Assembly: GCA_003142255.1 (NCBI GenBank) | Contig: PLLO01000011.1 | Coordinates: 1-64,000, forward strand | Source: Bacteroidales bacterium | GTDB lineage: Bacteria; Bacteroidota; Bacteroidia; Bacteroidales; VadinHA17 | Length of the DNA: 64,000 nucleotides | Direction of reading: 5' to 3' | Shown here: piece after piece, positions 1 to 10,237 of the stretch | Numbering within the stretch: position 1 is the stretch's first letter | Layout: each line of letters starts with the position of its first letter | The notes under the pieces: model-generated | What the model was told of the DNA's origin: nothing | What the model saw: the letters and a program-made list of their open reading frames with translations, nothing else | The model's database searches: none | Position numbers and translations under genes: made by a program

Positions 1-335
<335 letters not shown>

Positions 336-386
336 GAGAAGATTTTATTAACTTATTACCAATATGTCATAAGGTATTGAATGCCT

Positions 387-496
<110 letters not shown>

Positions 497-503
497 TAAT
501 CAG

Positions 504-535
504 AAGCCCCTTGAGAAATCAAGGGGCTTTTTTTT
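504..535 (+). terminator. rRNA operon terminator
   Basis: A perfect 11-bp stem (AAGCCCCTTGA with its complement) closes a GAAA tetraloop and is followed by a run of eight T. It sits 8 bp after the 5S gene, so it is the intrinsic terminator of the rRNA operon. Confidence 0.9.
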
Positions 536-814
536 GCCCCTATACCAGTGGAAGATGGAGACTGATAACTGACGCCGGAAGCATCAACTACTTCCCAAAC
601 CCTCTGTAATTCGCTTAGTTCATGACATCTCCCCTTAAGAAGATGAGGAGAGGAAGCAAGAACGCTGAACAGCCTCGGCTGTTGTTGCTTAAGCCCTTCG
701 GTTGTAGAAGTAGACCTACGACTAACAAAGACCGATGGCAAATAAAACAAATGACGAGGTAAGAACAGGAAGGAACTTTTGCATTCAACATTCGATTGTT
801 CTTTATACTTACTT
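536..814. other. intergenic stretch without recognised gene
   Basis: Between the rRNA terminator and the ppiD terminator I see no credible gene. The short open frames here have no recognisable protein features and overlap one another on both strands. Confidence 0.5.
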
Positions 815-845
815 CAAAAAAAAAGGTGCCTCGCGACACCTTTTA
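815..845 (-). terminator. terminator of ppiD-like gene
   Basis: Stem AAAAGGTG / CACCTTTT with an 8-nt loop; read on the minus strand it is followed by a T-run. It lies about 20 bp beyond the stop codon of the minus-strand foldase gene. Confidence 0.8.
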
Positions 846-866
846 CATTTCTTCAGAGTATAACTA

Positions 867-2984
867 TTAATAGAACTTGTATCTCTTGTCAACGATATTT
901 GCTCCCTTGCGAAGAGCTTCATAAGCTTCATAATTGCCCCTCATCTGGAAGGTTGCAAGAAGACGGTCCTTTAAAAGCTTAAGATCCTGCGTGCCGGTGG
1001 TTGAAACATTATTGACAGTTAACATAAATACTCCATTATTACCCTTGACCGGCCCTGAAACAACTCCCTGCTTCGCTGCCGAAGCTGCAGCTATCAGAGC
1101 GGGCTCTGAACCTGCTCCGGGTATTGAATATGATCTGAAATTTACCTGGCTGGCTTCCTGAACATTGAGACCCATTGTCCTGGCTATATCATCAAGCGAC
1201 TTGCCGGACTGATTGTTCTGTGTGAATTCCGCAGAAATAACATCGGCTTTTTTGTCCTTCAGAAGAGTGAATCTAATGTCGTTTACAACATCCTTAAGCG
1301 GTGCAATGCCTTCCTCCTGAATCTTGGTACAAAATGCGATTATGTATTTTCCACCTACTTCAAAAACTGCCTGTTGACTGTTGTCAAGAATTATCTTTCC
1401 AAGTGAAGCAGAGAACAATGAAATTATCAATGTTCTGGGATTATCAATTCCGGGAAGAGTTTTTTGCTCCGGTGCCACATCATTTGCTACTCTTTTATTC
1501 AGATGCTGGACGACTATGGCACTATTGAATTTTTCATAGGTAGTGTTCGTGCCTGCAAACTGACTTGCCTCGCTGTAATATTTCTGATTGGTTGCTGAGC
1601 TAGCAAGAATCTTTCTGTCAATTAAACCCAGATCGTATTTCCGAACACTCTTTGATTGATCAAGTATCTCTATTATATGTATCCCGTAACTGGTCTCGGC
1701 TTTTACAATCTCCCCCTTTTTTGCAGTAAAGCAGGCATTGTTGAAAGGAAGGATCATTTTCCCTTCCTGGAACCATCCAAGATCACCTCCCACCTGGGAA
1801 GAACCCTGATCCACTGAATTTGCTTTTGCCAATGTTTCAAATGATGAACCTGATTTAATGAGCCTGATCAGGCTGTCAGCAATGGCCCGGGTCTTTTCAA
1901 GCGACTGGTTCTGACCTGGTGCAAGAAGAATATGCCTTACATGCACTGAATCGGGCCTGTCAGCTGCATTAAGAAGTTTTGCGACCTTAAAGGAACCATT
2001 CTCCTGGTAAGGACCAAAAACTTCACTCTTATCCTCTTTTTTAACGAAATCCCTGAGATTTTCAGGAACTTCATTCAGTGGAACATAATATCCTGTATAG
2101 TGATTATCGGAAGTAACGTTAATAAATTGAACCGGATCGGTTACAGTTGCAAACTCTGCCTTTGCGTTCAAGATCCATTGTTCCGAATCCTTGATATCTT
2201 CATCAGAAGGATTTACATCAAAAGTGACATATTCAATATCCCTTAAGGCACTCCTTTTGAAATTATTCTTATGAGTTGAATAGTATGCTTCCTCGTCTGC
2301 CTTTGAAACTGTAACGGAAGAATCGGATACAGAAGCATAGTTCTTCATTATATAACTGAAATCGACACTGCTCTTATTAAGATTAAGGTCAAATTCGGCC
2401 TGTTTTGAAGTGGCATATAATCCTTTGGAAACAAGACTGCTGTATTTGGTATTATTCCTGTCGTTGACAATCTCGTCTTCGAAGAAAAGCCAGTATTTTT
2501 TTGCATTTTCATCAGTTTCAATCTGTTTCAGGAAGTTTACCCTGGCAGATTTATTAAATTGACCCGTAGTGCGGTCTGTAAATAGTTGTTTTACTATTGG
2601 ATGCGGATCATCTCCAAGAACCAGCTCGTCAAGTTCATCGTTGCTTACTGCGATACCAAGATCCTTATAATGTTTTTCCTGTATCTTTTCCCTGATCATC
2701 TGCTGCCACACCTGCTCCCTGATATTCTCAGTGGTGGCCTCATCCATTTTACTGTTTCCCGATAGCTTGTAAATCTCGGTGAGACTCTGGACCTTCTCTT
2801 CAAAATCCTGGTAGCCGACATATTCACCTGCTATCTGCCCTACTTCATAGTATTTCTTCTGTTTTAGTCTCTCTCCCCTTCCTTTTCCGAAAAAATCACT
2901 GACAACGAACAGAAACAGAGAAAATCCAATAAGGCCTGCAACGAACACTCCTGCTTTCTCCCTTAAAAATTGAATAGCTGACAT
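867..2984 (-). CDS. ppiD: PpiD-like periplasmic peptidyl-prolyl isomerase (SurA_N/PpiC)
   Basis: The 705-residue protein has one N-terminal membrane anchor (about residues 10-32), a SurA-like chaperone region (about 40-170) and a PpiC parvulin domain at about 346-445. The parvulin domain contains the typical VRHILL start, a GGDLGW motif and a GIHIIEI end. PpiD-type proteins are inner-membrane-anchored foldases that assist outer membrane and secreted proteins in the periplasm. The architecture (SurA_N, parvulin, long C-terminal segment) and length match Bacteroidetes members. The gene stands alone on the minus strand with its own terminator. The gene symbol is by family similarity; a SurA-like role is also possible. 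Confidence 0.88.
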   Translation of the reverse strand: MSAIQFLREKAGVFVAGLIGFSLFLFVVSDFFGKGRGERLKQKKYYEVGQIAGEYVGYQDFEEKVQSLTEIYKLSGNSKMDEATTENIREQVWQQMIREKIQEKHYKDLGIAVSNDELDELVLGDDPHPIVKQLFTDRTTGQFNKSARVNFLKQIETDENAKKYWLFFEDEIVNDRNNTKYSSLVSKGLYATSKQAEFDLNLNKSSVDFSYIMKNYASVSDSSVTVSKADEEAYYSTHKNNFKRSALRDIEYVTFDVNPSDEDIKDSEQWILNAKAEFATVTDPVQFINVTSDNHYTGYYVPLNEVPENLRDFVKKEDKSEVFGPYQENGSFKVAKLLNAADRPDSVHVRHILLAPGQNQSLEKTRAIADSLIRLIKSGSSFETLAKANSVDQGSSQVGGDLGWFQEGKMILPFNNACFTAKKGEIVKAETSYGIHIIEILDQSKSVRKYDLGLIDRKILASSATNQKYYSEASQFAGTNTTYEKFNSAIVVQHLNKRVANDVAPEQKTLPGIDNPRTLIISLFSASLGKIILDNSQQAVFEVGGKYIIAFCTKIQEEGIAPLKDVVNDIRFTLLKDKKADVISAEFTQNNQSGKSLDDIARTMGLNVQEASQVNFRSYSIPGAGSEPALIAAASAAKQGVVSGPVKGNNGVFMLTVNNVSTTGTQDLKLLKDRLLATFQMRGNYEAYEALRKGANIVDKRYKFY

Positions 2985-3191
2985 CTAATTATGCTGTTAA
3001 ATGATTAATTGAACTATTTTTTATTCAGGCGACAAATATAACAAATTTCCAACAAAAAACAGGATAGAAAATAATCCATAAATGGTTTAAAACGAATAAG
3101 CGCACTGAAAAAAATCAGCCCTGGTTTCCGGCAATTGATTATAACCACATTTTATAAAAAATATAATAAACATGAAATAAGGCTAAAAAAT

Positions 3192-3273
3192 GGGGGTATA
3201 AATTAAAAAAACGCATTAAATATTTAAAATTATATAAAAAACAGGGGGTATAAATAAAATAAATGTATTTTTG
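3192..3273 (+). promoter_or_regulatory. glnN promoter with two direct GGGGGTATAAAT repeats
   Basis: The -7 box TATTTTTG (3266-3273) fits the Bacteroidetes TAnnTTTG consensus. Where a -33 TTTG would be expected the sequence instead reads GGGGGTATAAAT (3244-3255), and the same 12-mer occurs 52 bp upstream (3192-3203). Fifty-two bp is about five helical turns, so both copies face the same side. The -7 box is 19 bp before the glnN start codon, giving a very short leader. The repeats look like operator sites for an activator; its identity is unknown. Confidence 0.6.
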
Positions 3274-3292
3274 TAAAAAATGATTATAAAAA

Positions 3293-5482
3293 ATGGCAGA
3301 ATTAAGATTTAGTGCTTTAAGAGAAGTATTCAGCAGGGAACCTGTTGAAGTTACTACCCCATCAAAAACCGTATCCGAATACTACGGAGAAAATGTTTTT
3401 GATCTTCCTAAAATGGAACGCTACCTTTCCAAAGAGGCTTACAAGGTAGTGAAACGTGCAATTAATGAAGGGAAATCTTTAACCCGACAGGAAGCTGATC
3501 AGGTAGCCACAGGGCTAAAAGCTTGGGCTACCGGGAAAGGTGCTACACACTATACTCACTGGTTTCACCCTCTTACCGATGGAACTGCTGAAAAGCATGA
3601 CGGGTTCATTGAGATTGTTGAAAACGGACAAGTAGTTGAGAAATTCTCAGGTGAAGTCCTGGTACAGTCTGAACCGGACGCTTCCAGTTTTCCAAGTGGT
3701 GGTCTCCGAAATACATTTGAGGCAAGAGGATATACTGCATGGGATGTTTCGTCACCTGTATTTATTGTGGGAACCACACTGTGTATACCGACGATATTCG
3801 TATCATGGACAGGTGAAGCTCTTGATTACAAAGCGCCTCTTCTGAAAGCCCTGTCCGAACTTGACAGAGCTGCAGTTGACGTCTGCCAGTATTTTGATAA
3901 AGATGTAACCAAAGTTATCGCAACTCTCGGATGTGAACAGGAATACTTTCTGATTGATGATGCTTTATATTATGCAAGACCTGACATTGTGCTGGCCGAA
4001 AGAACACTAATGGGCCACCAGTCATCAAAAGATCAGCAGTTATCTGACCACTATTTTGGGTCTATTACAGAAAGAGTTATGGCTTTTATTGAAGATTTCG
4101 AATGTGAGGCCTATAAACTCGGAATTCCAGTTAAGACCCGTCATAATGAAGTGGCTCCAAATCAGTTCGAAAGTGCCCCCATTTTTGAGGAGGTAAACCT
4201 GGCAGTTGACCACAATCTTCTGCTGATGGATATTATGAGAAGGATTGCCCGCAAGCATAAATTCAGGGTTTTATTTCATGAAAAACCCTTTGCTGGAATT
4301 AACGGTTCGGGTAAACATAATAATTGGTCAATGGCAACAAATACAGGGGTCAACCTTCTATCTCCTGGGAAAAATCCAAAAACCAACTTACAGTTTCTTA
4401 CTTTCCTGGTAAATGTTATTAAAGCTGTGAATGACAGCAATGACGTTTTAAGAGCATCTGTAATGAATGAATCAAACTCTTACAGACTTGGAGGTCATGA
4501 AGCTCCCCCGGCAATAATATCAGTCTTCCTGGGTACTTATCTGATAAATATGCTTGAGAATATATCACTGAAAGTAACTGATAAGAAGATGACACCTGCT
4601 CAAAAAACCGAACTTAAACTTGGAATCGGTAAAATACCTGAAATTCTGCTCGATAATACCGACAGAAACAGAACATCTCCGTTCGCTTTTACAGGCAATA
4701 AATTCGAGTTCCGAGCTGTAGGTTCTTCAGCAAATTGCAGTCCCGCAATGATTGTCCTCAATGCTGCAGTTGCATATCAGTTGACTCAGTTTAAGAAAGA
4801 TGTTGATGGGATCATTAAAAAGGGAGTAAACAAGGATGAAGCTATTTTCCAAGTCTTGAAAAAGTATATTCTCGAGTCTGAAAGAGTACTATTTGAAGGT
4901 GATAACTATAGTAAAGAATGGCACTCGGAAGCTAAAAAAAGAAAACTTTGCAATCTTGCCAGCGTACCGGAATCTATAAGGCTGTATCTGACCAAACAAT
5001 CAAGAGAAGTGCTTGTGGGATCAGGAGTTTTTACAGATAAAGAACTTGAAAGTCGCGTTGAAGTCGAGTATGAAAAGTTCACTAAGAAGGTTCAGATAGA
5101 ATCAAGAGTTTTGGGTGATCTGGCAATTAATCATATTGTTCCTACAGCTATAAAGTACATGACATCTCTGATAGATAATGTTAAAGGTCTAAAGGAAGTC
5201 TTTAATAATACTGAATTTGAAAGACTTGCGGGAGCGCGCAAAGAAGTGATAATCTCAATTTCTGACCATATATCTATGATCAAGAAGCTTGTAAATGAGA
5301 TGGTCGATGAACGAAGAAAAGCTAATATAATCGAGGACAATTACAAAAAGGCAATAGCTTATGAAAGTAATGTCAAACCATATCTGGAGGAGATACGAGG
5401 TCATATAGATAAATTAGAACTAGTTGTTGATAATGAAATGTGGCCACTTCCTAAATACAGGGAACTGCTATTTACAAGGTAA
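3293..5482 (+). CDS. glnN: glutamine synthetase type III
   Basis: The 729-residue length is diagnostic of the large GSIII family typical of Bacteroides (GSI is about 470 residues). Visible motifs include HNEVAPNQFE near residue 283, NGSGKHNNWS near residue 340 for nucleotide binding, and NRTSPFAFTGNKFEFR near 460. The enzyme makes glutamine from glutamate, ammonium and ATP in the cytoplasm and is the main ammonium assimilation step in many Bacteroidetes. The gene is monocistronic: a dedicated promoter with paired upstream repeats precedes it and a terminator follows, consistent with nitrogen-responsive control, which is inference. Confidence 0.97.
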   Translation: MAELRFSALREVFSREPVEVTTPSKTVSEYYGENVFDLPKMERYLSKEAYKVVKRAINEGKSLTRQEADQVATGLKAWATGKGATHYTHWFHPLTDGTAEKHDGFIEIVENGQVVEKFSGEVLVQSEPDASSFPSGGLRNTFEARGYTAWDVSSPVFIVGTTLCIPTIFVSWTGEALDYKAPLLKALSELDRAAVDVCQYFDKDVTKVIATLGCEQEYFLIDDALYYARPDIVLAERTLMGHQSSKDQQLSDHYFGSITERVMAFIEDFECEAYKLGIPVKTRHNEVAPNQFESAPIFEEVNLAVDHNLLLMDIMRRIARKHKFRVLFHEKPFAGINGSGKHNNWSMATNTGVNLLSPGKNPKTNLQFLTFLVNVIKAVNDSNDVLRASVMNESNSYRLGGHEAPPAIISVFLGTYLINMLENISLKVTDKKMTPAQKTELKLGIGKIPEILLDNTDRNRTSPFAFTGNKFEFRAVGSSANCSPAMIVLNAAVAYQLTQFKKDVDGIIKKGVNKDEAIFQVLKKYILESERVLFEGDNYSKEWHSEAKKRKLCNLASVPESIRLYLTKQSREVLVGSGVFTDKELESRVEVEYEKFTKKVQIESRVLGDLAINHIVPTAIKYMTSLIDNVKGLKEVFNNTEFERLAGARKEVIISISDHISMIKKLVNEMVDERRKANIIEDNYKKAIAYESNVKPYLEEIRGHIDKLELVVDNEMWPLPKYRELLFTR

Positions 5483-5510
5483 AAAAGTTTACGTTCGTTT
5501 TTCATGGTTT

Positions 5511-5545
5511 AAAAGGGGTGCCCTGGCAGGCATCCCTTTTTTATA
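5511..5545 (+). terminator. terminator after glnN
   Basis: Stem AAAGGGGTGCC / GGCATCCCTTT (with G-T pairs) followed by a T-run, about 30 bp after the glnN stop codon. Confidence 0.75.
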
Positions 5546-5627
5546 ATATTTCTATTTTACAACCGTTTGTAAGTAAAACCAATTTCATTAAATTAATTAC
5601 ATTTACGATCAAATCGACAGGTATAAC

Positions 5628-7613
5628 ATGAGAAGGCTTTCATTCCTTACTATATTATTGATAATAATCACTTTCCAGGAGTCTCAGGCCCAGAAGAGAA
5701 AGACTGAGAGGGCATATGCTGCTTTCAGCTCCGGCGAATATTATGATGCCATTGACGAATTTAAGGATGCTTACTCCAAAACAAAAAAAGCCGATAAAAC
5801 TTCACGTACTGAAATAGTATTCATGATTGGAGAGTGTTACCGTCTTACAAACGATCCGAAGAATGCTGAAACATGGTACAAGCTTGCGGTTAAATCTTCA
5901 TATCCGCGGCCTGAGGCTGAATTTTGGCTCGCAGAATCGCTAAAGAAAAACGGCAAATATCAGAACGCCATCGATGAACTGAAAAAATACAAGCAGATGG
6001 CTCCGTCCGATGCTAAGGCAGACCAGGAGATAAGGGCCTGCGAGCTTGCCCAGGAATGGCTGCGAAACCCCGAAGCCTATAAGGTTGATGAACTAAAAGA
6101 TATTAATTCAAAGGAGTCTGATTTCAGTCCGGCATACGCCAGGGATGATTTTGGTGTTATTTATTTCACATCATCGAGGGATGGTGCAACAGGAAATAAG
6201 ACCCATGGTGCTACAGGACAGGGATTTACTGATATTTTTGAAAGCAGGATTGATAAAAAAGCAAAGTGGAGCACCCCGGTTCCTGTTGAGGGAATTAACA
6301 GTGAAGCGGAAGATGGGACTCCGTTTCTTTTTAACAATTATAAAGAGCTCTATTTTACCAGGTGTGAGGCAGGAAAACGTGAAAAGAAAGGGTGCATGAT
6401 AATGTATTCCCAGAAGTCAGGCGATAAATGGAGCGAACCAAAGAATCTGGGAATACTGCCTGATTCAGTGGTTGCAGCACACCCGGCTCTCTCACCTGAC
6501 GGTAAAACACTTTACTTTGTTTCAGATATGGCGGGAGGCTTTGGCGGTAAGGATATATGGATGGTTACGCGCAATTCAGAAGGCGATGCATGGTCAAAAC
6601 CGCAAAACCTTGGTCCTGATATCAACACCACCGGCAACGAGCTCTTTCCTTATATAAGAAGCGATGGTACACTCTATTTCTCATCTGACGGACTGATTGG
6701 CATGGGAGGTCTCGATATCTTCAAGGCTGTACCTCAGCCAGATGGATCATGGGCAGTTCAGAACATGAAAGCCCCGATCAACAGTTCCGCCGATGATTTC
6801 GGAATTACATTTGAAGACGGTAATGAAAGCGGAATATTCAGCTCGACGAGGAAAGGAAAAGGGAACGATGAGCTTTATTCCTTTGAATTTCCGCCTCTGA
6901 AATTTAATATAACAGGGCTTGTGAAGGATGAAAAAACAGGAGCTGCCATTTCTGCATCTGTAGTCAGGCTGATTGCCAGTGATGGCTCCAACCTTCAGGT
7001 TGAATCAGGTTCGGGAGGCGATTTTAAATTTGCCCTTAAGCCGGATGTTGACTATATTTTCCTTGCATCAAAACAGGGATTCCTTAACGGTAAGGAGAAG
7101 GAATCGACGAAAGGACAGGAGAAGAGCCGCGATTTCCTTATTACAATTCAGCTTACACCAATCGATAAGCCTATTGAGTTGCCCAATATATTCTATGATT
7201 TTGGAAAATGGGACCTCCGGCCAGAATCGATGGTTTCCCTCGATAAGCTGGTTGAAACCCTGAACGATAACCCAAATGTTACGATAGAGCTTATGTCGCA
7301 TACCGACTCACGTGACACTGAAGAATATAACCTGACTCTTTCGCAGAAGCGTGCACAGTCAGTAGTGGATTACCTTATAGGAAAAGGGATCAGCCTGGAT
7401 CGTCTCACAGCAAAAGGATATGGCGAATCGAGGCCAAAAGTCGTTGATGCGGCAATTGCAGCTCAGAATACATTCCTCAGGCTTGGCACGGTACTTTCAG
7501 AACAGTATATCAATTCTTTGGCAAATGATGAGCAGAAAGAGATTGCCCACCAGATAAACAGGAGAACTGAATTCCAGGTTTTGAGAACAGATTATGTGGC
7601 CCCGAAGAAATAA
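5628..7613 (+). CDS. PorE-like TPR / PD40 beta-propeller / OmpA lipoprotein-type envelope protein
   Basis: The 661-residue protein has a signal peptide (1-21, ending SQAQ), TPR-like helices at about 25-150, PD40/WD40-like propeller blades at about 165-420 (repeated SPDGKTLYF, SDGTLYFSS type motifs), a carboxypeptidase-regulatory-like beta domain at about 425-500, and an OmpA peptidoglycan-binding domain at about 510-655 (HTDSRD, SQKRAQSV, GYGES). This domain order and length match PorE of the type IX secretion system, a periplasmic protein tied to peptidoglycan. Several paralogues with the same order exist in Bacteroidetes genomes, so the PorE assignment is tentative. It has no operon partner here. 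Confidence 0.8.
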   Translation: MRRLSFLTILLIIITFQESQAQKRKTERAYAAFSSGEYYDAIDEFKDAYSKTKKADKTSRTEIVFMIGECYRLTNDPKNAETWYKLAVKSSYPRPEAEFWLAESLKKNGKYQNAIDELKKYKQMAPSDAKADQEIRACELAQEWLRNPEAYKVDELKDINSKESDFSPAYARDDFGVIYFTSSRDGATGNKTHGATGQGFTDIFESRIDKKAKWSTPVPVEGINSEAEDGTPFLFNNYKELYFTRCEAGKREKKGCMIMYSQKSGDKWSEPKNLGILPDSVVAAHPALSPDGKTLYFVSDMAGGFGGKDIWMVTRNSEGDAWSKPQNLGPDINTTGNELFPYIRSDGTLYFSSDGLIGMGGLDIFKAVPQPDGSWAVQNMKAPINSSADDFGITFEDGNESGIFSSTRKGKGNDELYSFEFPPLKFNITGLVKDEKTGAAISASVVRLIASDGSNLQVESGSGGDFKFALKPDVDYIFLASKQGFLNGKEKESTKGQEKSRDFLITIQLTPIDKPIELPNIFYDFGKWDLRPESMVSLDKLVETLNDNPNVTIELMSHTDSRDTEEYNLTLSQKRAQSVVDYLIGKGISLDRLTAKGYGESRPKVVDAAIAAQNTFLRLGTVLSEQYINSLANDEQKEIAHQINRRTEFQVLRTDYVAPKK

Positions 7614-7670
7614 TAAGTAATATTTTGAAGAAGCTTCTGTCAGCAATAATCTTCTGAATATAGGGCCTTA

Positions 7671-9512
7671 TTAAAGTCTTAACCCCATAATAAGGACATC
7701 GTCCGTTTGAGGATTGGCTACCTTCCATTTAAGGAATTCATTTTCGAGTTTTTGTTTCTGCTCTTTCATTGGCAGATCGTGAATCTTAAGAAGAAGCTCC
7801 TTCAGGGCTGAATACTTGAATTTCTTACTGTTTGGTCCGCCGAACTGATCGGCATAACCGTCGGAAAACATATAAATGATATCGTTTGAAAGGTATGGGA
7901 AATCCTGGCTTGTAAAGCTTTTATCTGAAAAGTCAAAAATACCAATCGGCATCCTATCGGCCGGGTATTCAATCAGTTCTCCCTTTCGGATCAGGTAGAG
8001 ACTATTGTATGCCCCGGAATACTGGACCATCTTCTTTGATCTGTCAATAACGCACAGAGCGATATCCATACCGTCCTTTGCCTCCTCTTTGGTCCCTTTC
8101 TGATGAAGCGCCCGCTGAACTTCTTTACGGAGTTCATTAAGTATTTGTCCGGATTCAGTGATTTCCCTTTCATTTACAATTTCTTCGAGGAAAGAGATGC
8201 CCAGCATGCTCATAAGTGCTCCTGGCACACCATGTCCGGTGCAATCGCCTGCAACTATAATCAGTTTCCCGCTTATCCGGGTGAACCAGTAGAAATCACC
8301 GCTTACGATATCCTTTGGAAGATATAGTATGAAACTCTTTGATGAAAGACCCTTTATGTCGGAGGGGCCAGGAAGCATTGCCCTCTGGATACGGCTTGCA
8401 TAGTTAATGCTGGCAGTGATGTCCCTGTTTTTCTCCTCGATTAAATCATAAGCGCTTTTCAGCTCGACATGCCGAAGCCGGAAGATCTCTTTCTCCTGCT
8501 CAGATTTTTCAATTGCATGAGCGACCTCTATGTTGCTAAGCTTGCTTTGCACTTCGTTGCTCTGAAAAGTCTCCCTCGCTTTCAGGTACTGTTTGAAACT
8601 TTTAAGGGCTTTGTCAGGCTTCTTAAAGAGCTCATAGTGGGCAGCTAATGCAGAATGTGCTTCCGCAACAAGAACCATTGAATTCAGCTCCTGAGCCATT
8701 AACAGGGATTCTTCAAGTCTCTTCTCGGCATGAGTGGCATCACCTGTCTGGCTGTAAACCCGTCCTGCGCCCATCATGCATTGCAGCGTGCAGCGTTTAT
8801 CGCCTCCTTTCATGCCTTCCTCATAATAATCGAGTGACTCAGGATATCTCTTCAGATCCTCATAGGTGTTTGCAATGCCGAGCAGGGTCCAGGGTATTGC
8901 AGATACCTGTTTGTTTTTCTTTCGTATCTCAAGGCTCCGGAAATAGTACTCCAGCGACTCTTCATATTTTTTTGTCTGCCGGAGTACCATTCCTATCCTG
9001 TTGAGAGATGATGCCACGGCATTCTCATCTCCAAGTTCTTCCCTGATCTTCAGTCCTTTATTGAAGTATTCAAGTGCTTTCTGGAAGTTGCAGAGTCTTG
9101 AATAAATAAGTCCAAGCTGGCTGCATGATTCGCCTTCAGATTCAATATCACTAATTTCAACTGATGTTTTGTAGGCTTGCAGCCAGAAGTTCAATGTTTT
9201 TTCATAATCTCCGAAGCTCTCATGGATGTTACCTTTTAGCAGCAGGGCTCTTACATAACCTTTTTCTTTCTTATTGTTTTCGAACCATTGAAAAGACTCA
9301 GTGAGATTCTTTAATGCGATATCATTTTTTGACTGGAGAAAATTTCCTGCAGCTATATTGAGTCTGGCATAAGCCATTCCCCTAAGATACCTGGCTATTT
9401 CAGCTTTTTTCAGGATTTTTACAGCATCATTGGCCACTTTGATAGAATTGTCAAACCGTGACTTCCACAGGGAATCGTTTATTGCGTCAATGGGATTTAT
9501 CTTTACGCTCAT
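7671..9512 (-). CDS. TPR-containing PP2C/SpoIIE-type serine phosphatase
   Basis: The 613-residue protein has TPR repeats through about residues 30-330 (several YxxALEYxxKxLxI type units), a short coiled coil at about 330-380, and a C-terminal SpoIIE-type PP2C domain at about 395-612. Visible phosphatase motifs are GDFYW, AGDCTGHGVPGALMSM and MFSDGYADQFGG, which supply the metal-binding aspartates. No transmembrane segment is seen, so it is likely cytoplasmic. Such proteins act on anti-sigma or anti-anti-sigma partners or other signalling proteins; the partner here is unknown because the neighbours are metabolic genes. Confidence 0.88.
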   Translation of the reverse strand: MSVKINPIDAINDSLWKSRFDNSIKVANDAVKILKKAEIARYLRGMAYARLNIAAGNFLQSKNDIALKNLTESFQWFENNKKEKGYVRALLLKGNIHESFGDYEKTLNFWLQAYKTSVEISDIESEGESCSQLGLIYSRLCNFQKALEYFNKGLKIREELGDENAVASSLNRIGMVLRQTKKYEESLEYYFRSLEIRKKNKQVSAIPWTLLGIANTYEDLKRYPESLDYYEEGMKGGDKRCTLQCMMGAGRVYSQTGDATHAEKRLEESLLMAQELNSMVLVAEAHSALAAHYELFKKPDKALKSFKQYLKARETFQSNEVQSKLSNIEVAHAIEKSEQEKEIFRLRHVELKSAYDLIEEKNRDITASINYASRIQRAMLPGPSDIKGLSSKSFILYLPKDIVSGDFYWFTRISGKLIIVAGDCTGHGVPGALMSMLGISFLEEIVNEREITESGQILNELRKEVQRALHQKGTKEEAKDGMDIALCVIDRSKKMVQYSGAYNSLYLIRKGELIEYPADRMPIGIFDFSDKSFTSQDFPYLSNDIIYMFSDGYADQFGGPNSKKFKYSALKELLLKIHDLPMKEQKQKLENEFLKWKVANPQTDDVLIMGLRL

Positions 9513-9590
9513 AGTTTCAAAAGGCCAGCGATATTGCTCTTAACAAATAAATCAGGGTTTCTAAAATGACTGGATAAATTTCAAACTGTA

Positions 9591-10043
9591 TTAAGGATGC
9601 ATGGCAGCAGTCCTCCACCAAAGGTAAATAGAAACAGCGATGACGAAAGTTAAGATTATTGCAGTGTTATTTATATTCAGCTTCTTAACCGGATCTGATT
9701 CTTTCGATCCTTGTGCAAACAGCACCGGGATCATTATGAGTAAGAATGCATGAGCAAAATATATTAATGCACCTCCTCCTGGCCAGTGCTGAACTTTAAA
9801 AAGAAAAGATGCAGCTACTATTATCATGGTCACCAGGGATATTATATTTACAAATTTCTGGTAGCTGTTCTGGGCAAGCTTGTTTTTATCAAGCAGCAGA
9901 AGGACTGCATACCCCAATGCAAAAAGAGCTATGGAAAGAGTAATAACGACGCCAGCCCCGGCCCAGTGCATCAATTTCATGTGCACGCCGATAAGCAACA
10001 GGAAGCATGAAACAATTCCACAGATCAAAGTACTTTTTTTCAT
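9591..10043 (-). CDS. GldL-like tetra-helical membrane protein
   Basis: The 150-residue protein has four or five predicted membrane helices. Two internal segments, KLMHWAGAG (about 23-31) and KVQHWPGGG (about 83-91), repeat the KxxHWxGxG signature that opens the first helix of GldL, the T9SS motor protein. It lacks the long cytoplasmic tail of true GldL. The gene lies between the phosphatase and purM, not in a gld cluster, so a motor role cannot be assumed. I regard it as a stand-alone GldL_N-domain protein of unknown function. Confidence 0.6.
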   Translation of the reverse strand: MKKSTLICGIVSCFLLLIGVHMKLMHWAGAGVVITLSIALFALGYAVLLLLDKNKLAQNSYQKFVNIISLVTMIIVAASFLFKVQHWPGGGALIYFAHAFLLIMIPVLFAQGSKESDPVKKLNINNTAIILTFVIAVSIYLWWRTAAMHP

Positions 10044-10237
10044 AATCCCGGGATTTAATTTTGCCTACTCTTTTTCTAGGAATTTTCGGCATCTTTCCTT
10101 ATTTCTATTTGATTCTGACTGAAATGAAGAATTAAAACACACACAATTAAGTAAATATAGTTAAAACCAGTATTTAACCAAGACTCTTTTACCAGCAACC
10201 AGCAACTTTTTCTATCTTTATTGCTGATTTATAATCT

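Noticed and set aside
536-814. Small overlapping ORFs after the rRNA operon
   Set aside because: No ribosome-binding context, family similarity or consistent codon use; both strands overlap.
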